Assembly (NCBI GenBank): GCA_002415855.1
Contig: DIAS01000126.1
Location: 24,237-88,236 of the forward strand
DNA from: Bacteroidales bacterium UBA5072
GTDB lineage: Bacteria; Bacteroidota; Bacteroidia; Bacteroidales; UBA10428
Reading direction: 5' to 3'
Length of the DNA stretch: 64,000 nt
Below are positions 63,209 through 64,000 of this stretch, one piece after another. The first letter of the stretch is position 1. Each line of letters opens with the position of its first letter. The position numbers and the translations under genes were made by a program. The notes beneath the pieces are model-generated. The model did no database searches and had not been told where the DNA came from. It worked only from the letters and a program-made list of their open reading frames with translations.

Positions 63209-64000
63209 TTATTTCAGCACTTCCAGTTCAACAGGGATGCCGGACATTTTCAGGAAGGTATCAGCAAAATCTCTTTGCATGTCTGCCGGCATATTCCTTA
63301 CCCGGGCAGCAAAATGGTTGGCTCCCGGAACCATGTAAAGCCTGGAGTTGACTTTTTCTGTAACATTTACCCGGCAGGCTGACCATGTGTCCCTGTCTCC
63401 GTAAATGTAAATAAAATTATCCCCGTGCTCTGCAAGCCATGAGCTGATCCTGTCCATCAGGGAACTGTCAAATGATCGATAGGTTAATGATTTTGGCGGA
63501 AAGCTCCCGGAAGGATTGTCCGTATCGATGTAATGCAGGTATTTCCTGAACGGTCTGGCATCATAACCGTAATATCCACCCTCGGTCACTGATTGATAAA
63601 AATGCACCCTGTTATCCTGCAGTTCCTTATCTGCAAAGGATTCCAGGTCGATTATGTCAAGCAGGTGACTGACATATTCATCAGTGGATTTCCCGAGGGG
63701 AATGTCGCTGCACGATTTATACCCGACCTGCCAGAATGAAAATGGGTATTCCAGCACCGTGTATTCGAAAGCTTTGCCAATGCTCCCCAGGTAACCGAAT
63801 TCAAGTCTCCGCCCCCTGGCGTACCACTGCAGCCTGTCAAGTACTTCTTTTTCGTGCTTTAACAGGTAAACCTGAAAGTCGAAGATCCGGTTGTGACATT
63901 CATCTGTGCCGATCGTGTCTAAAAAATCATAGATCCTCTTGTCTTCAAGGCCATCAATGATAGGGGCTACGTAAGGCACAGAAACCTCCACATCTTCAGG
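63209..64000 (-). CDS. Peptidase S37-like exopeptidase (5' end beyond the window)
   Basis: The frame is open to the window edge (PEDVEVSVPYVAPI at the edge), so about 263 C-terminal residues are visible. They have alpha/beta-hydrolase features late in the chain: FIYIYGDRDTWSACRV gives the catalytic Asp region, and GANHFAARV gives the His. The layout matches the S37 tripeptidyl aminopeptidase group known in Bacteroidota. The nucleophile and signal peptide are off the edge, so the call is provisional. It releases short N-terminal peptides from proteins outside the cell. The 3' end abuts the foldback repeat. Confidence 0.7.
   Translation of the reverse strand, partial: PEDVEVSVPYVAPIIDGLEDKRIYDFLDTIGTDECHNRIFDFQVYLLKHEKEVLDRLQWYARGRRLEFGYLGSIGKAFEYTVLEYPFSFWQVGYKSCSDIPLGKSTDEYVSHLLDIIDLESFADKELQDNRVHFYQSVTEGGYYGYDARPFRKYLHYIDTDNPSGSFPPKSLTYRSFDSSLMDRISSWLAEHGDNFIYIYGDRDTWSACRVNVTEKVNSRLYMVPGANHFAARVRNMPADMQRDFADTFLKMSGIPVELEVLK

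Overview
The window looks like chromosome of a Bacteroidota bacterium, most likely an environmental member of the Bacteroidales/Marinilabiliales. The evidence is the Reg_prop/Y_Y_Y hybrid sensor kinases, type B ribosomal protein L31, the alternative GlmU-like protein, SDR-type threonine dehydrogenase, an S46 dipeptidyl-peptidase, a GH92 enzyme, SusC-type plug sequence, and promoters of the TTTG-N19-TAnnTTTG class. Gene density is high. No stretch longer than about 260 bases lacks a gene; the longest gaps are 53977-54232, where I see nothing convincing, and 40966-41190, which holds a candidate promoter. I see no CRISPR array, rRNA, transposase or prophage. One long foldback repeat lies at 63085-63207.

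Layout. 1-6705: two tandem paralogous hybrid two-component kinases, the first cut by the window edge. 6737-6811: tRNA-His on the minus strand with its own terminator. 6974-18239: mostly housekeeping genes on the plus strand (class V aminotransferase, GNAT, rpmE2, GlmU-like, lon, LiaF-like, coaD, a thioredoxin-fold protein, pyrE and an SRPBCC-like gene), with a minus-strand NUDIX gene back to back with pyrE. 18284-23201: birA diverges from a conserved rsfS-ftsH-cdsA-psd run. 23247-25399: tdh-kbl threonine catabolism operon on the minus strand. 25531-29113: ROK regulator plus a NagB/PIG-L fusion, an amino-sugar operon with a strong promoter and a triple operator-like repeat. 29168-35550: envelope genes on the minus strand (PpiD-like foldase, CNNM/CorC protein, LptC, coaX, flippase). 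35626-40547: rnhB, an S46 peptidase, marC-rnhA and a SiaB/SiaC pair. 40558-40965: an exported PqqD-like small protein. 41191-46569: a tightly coupled cluster GT4 - HAD - GT4 - GH13_18, probably for making and recycling a small glycoside. 46588-64000: envelope and carbohydrate genes (YfiR-like, a small basic protein, transglutaminase lipoprotein, GH92, esterase, ferritin-VIT iron transporter, ThuA-like, transglutaminase, GH5-CBM, GNAT, a DUF4139 protein with an embedded TonB-plug-like segment, a Tat-exported oxidoreductase and a partial S37-like peptidase).

The items most worth following up are the DUF4139 protein carrying a SusC-type plug segment, the GT-HAD-GT-phosphorylase cluster, the NagB/PIG-L fusion with an altered NagB active site under a ROK regulator with three alternating half-sites, and a PqqD/RRE-like domain behind a signal peptide. 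Family assignments were made by reading motifs. No database search was run.
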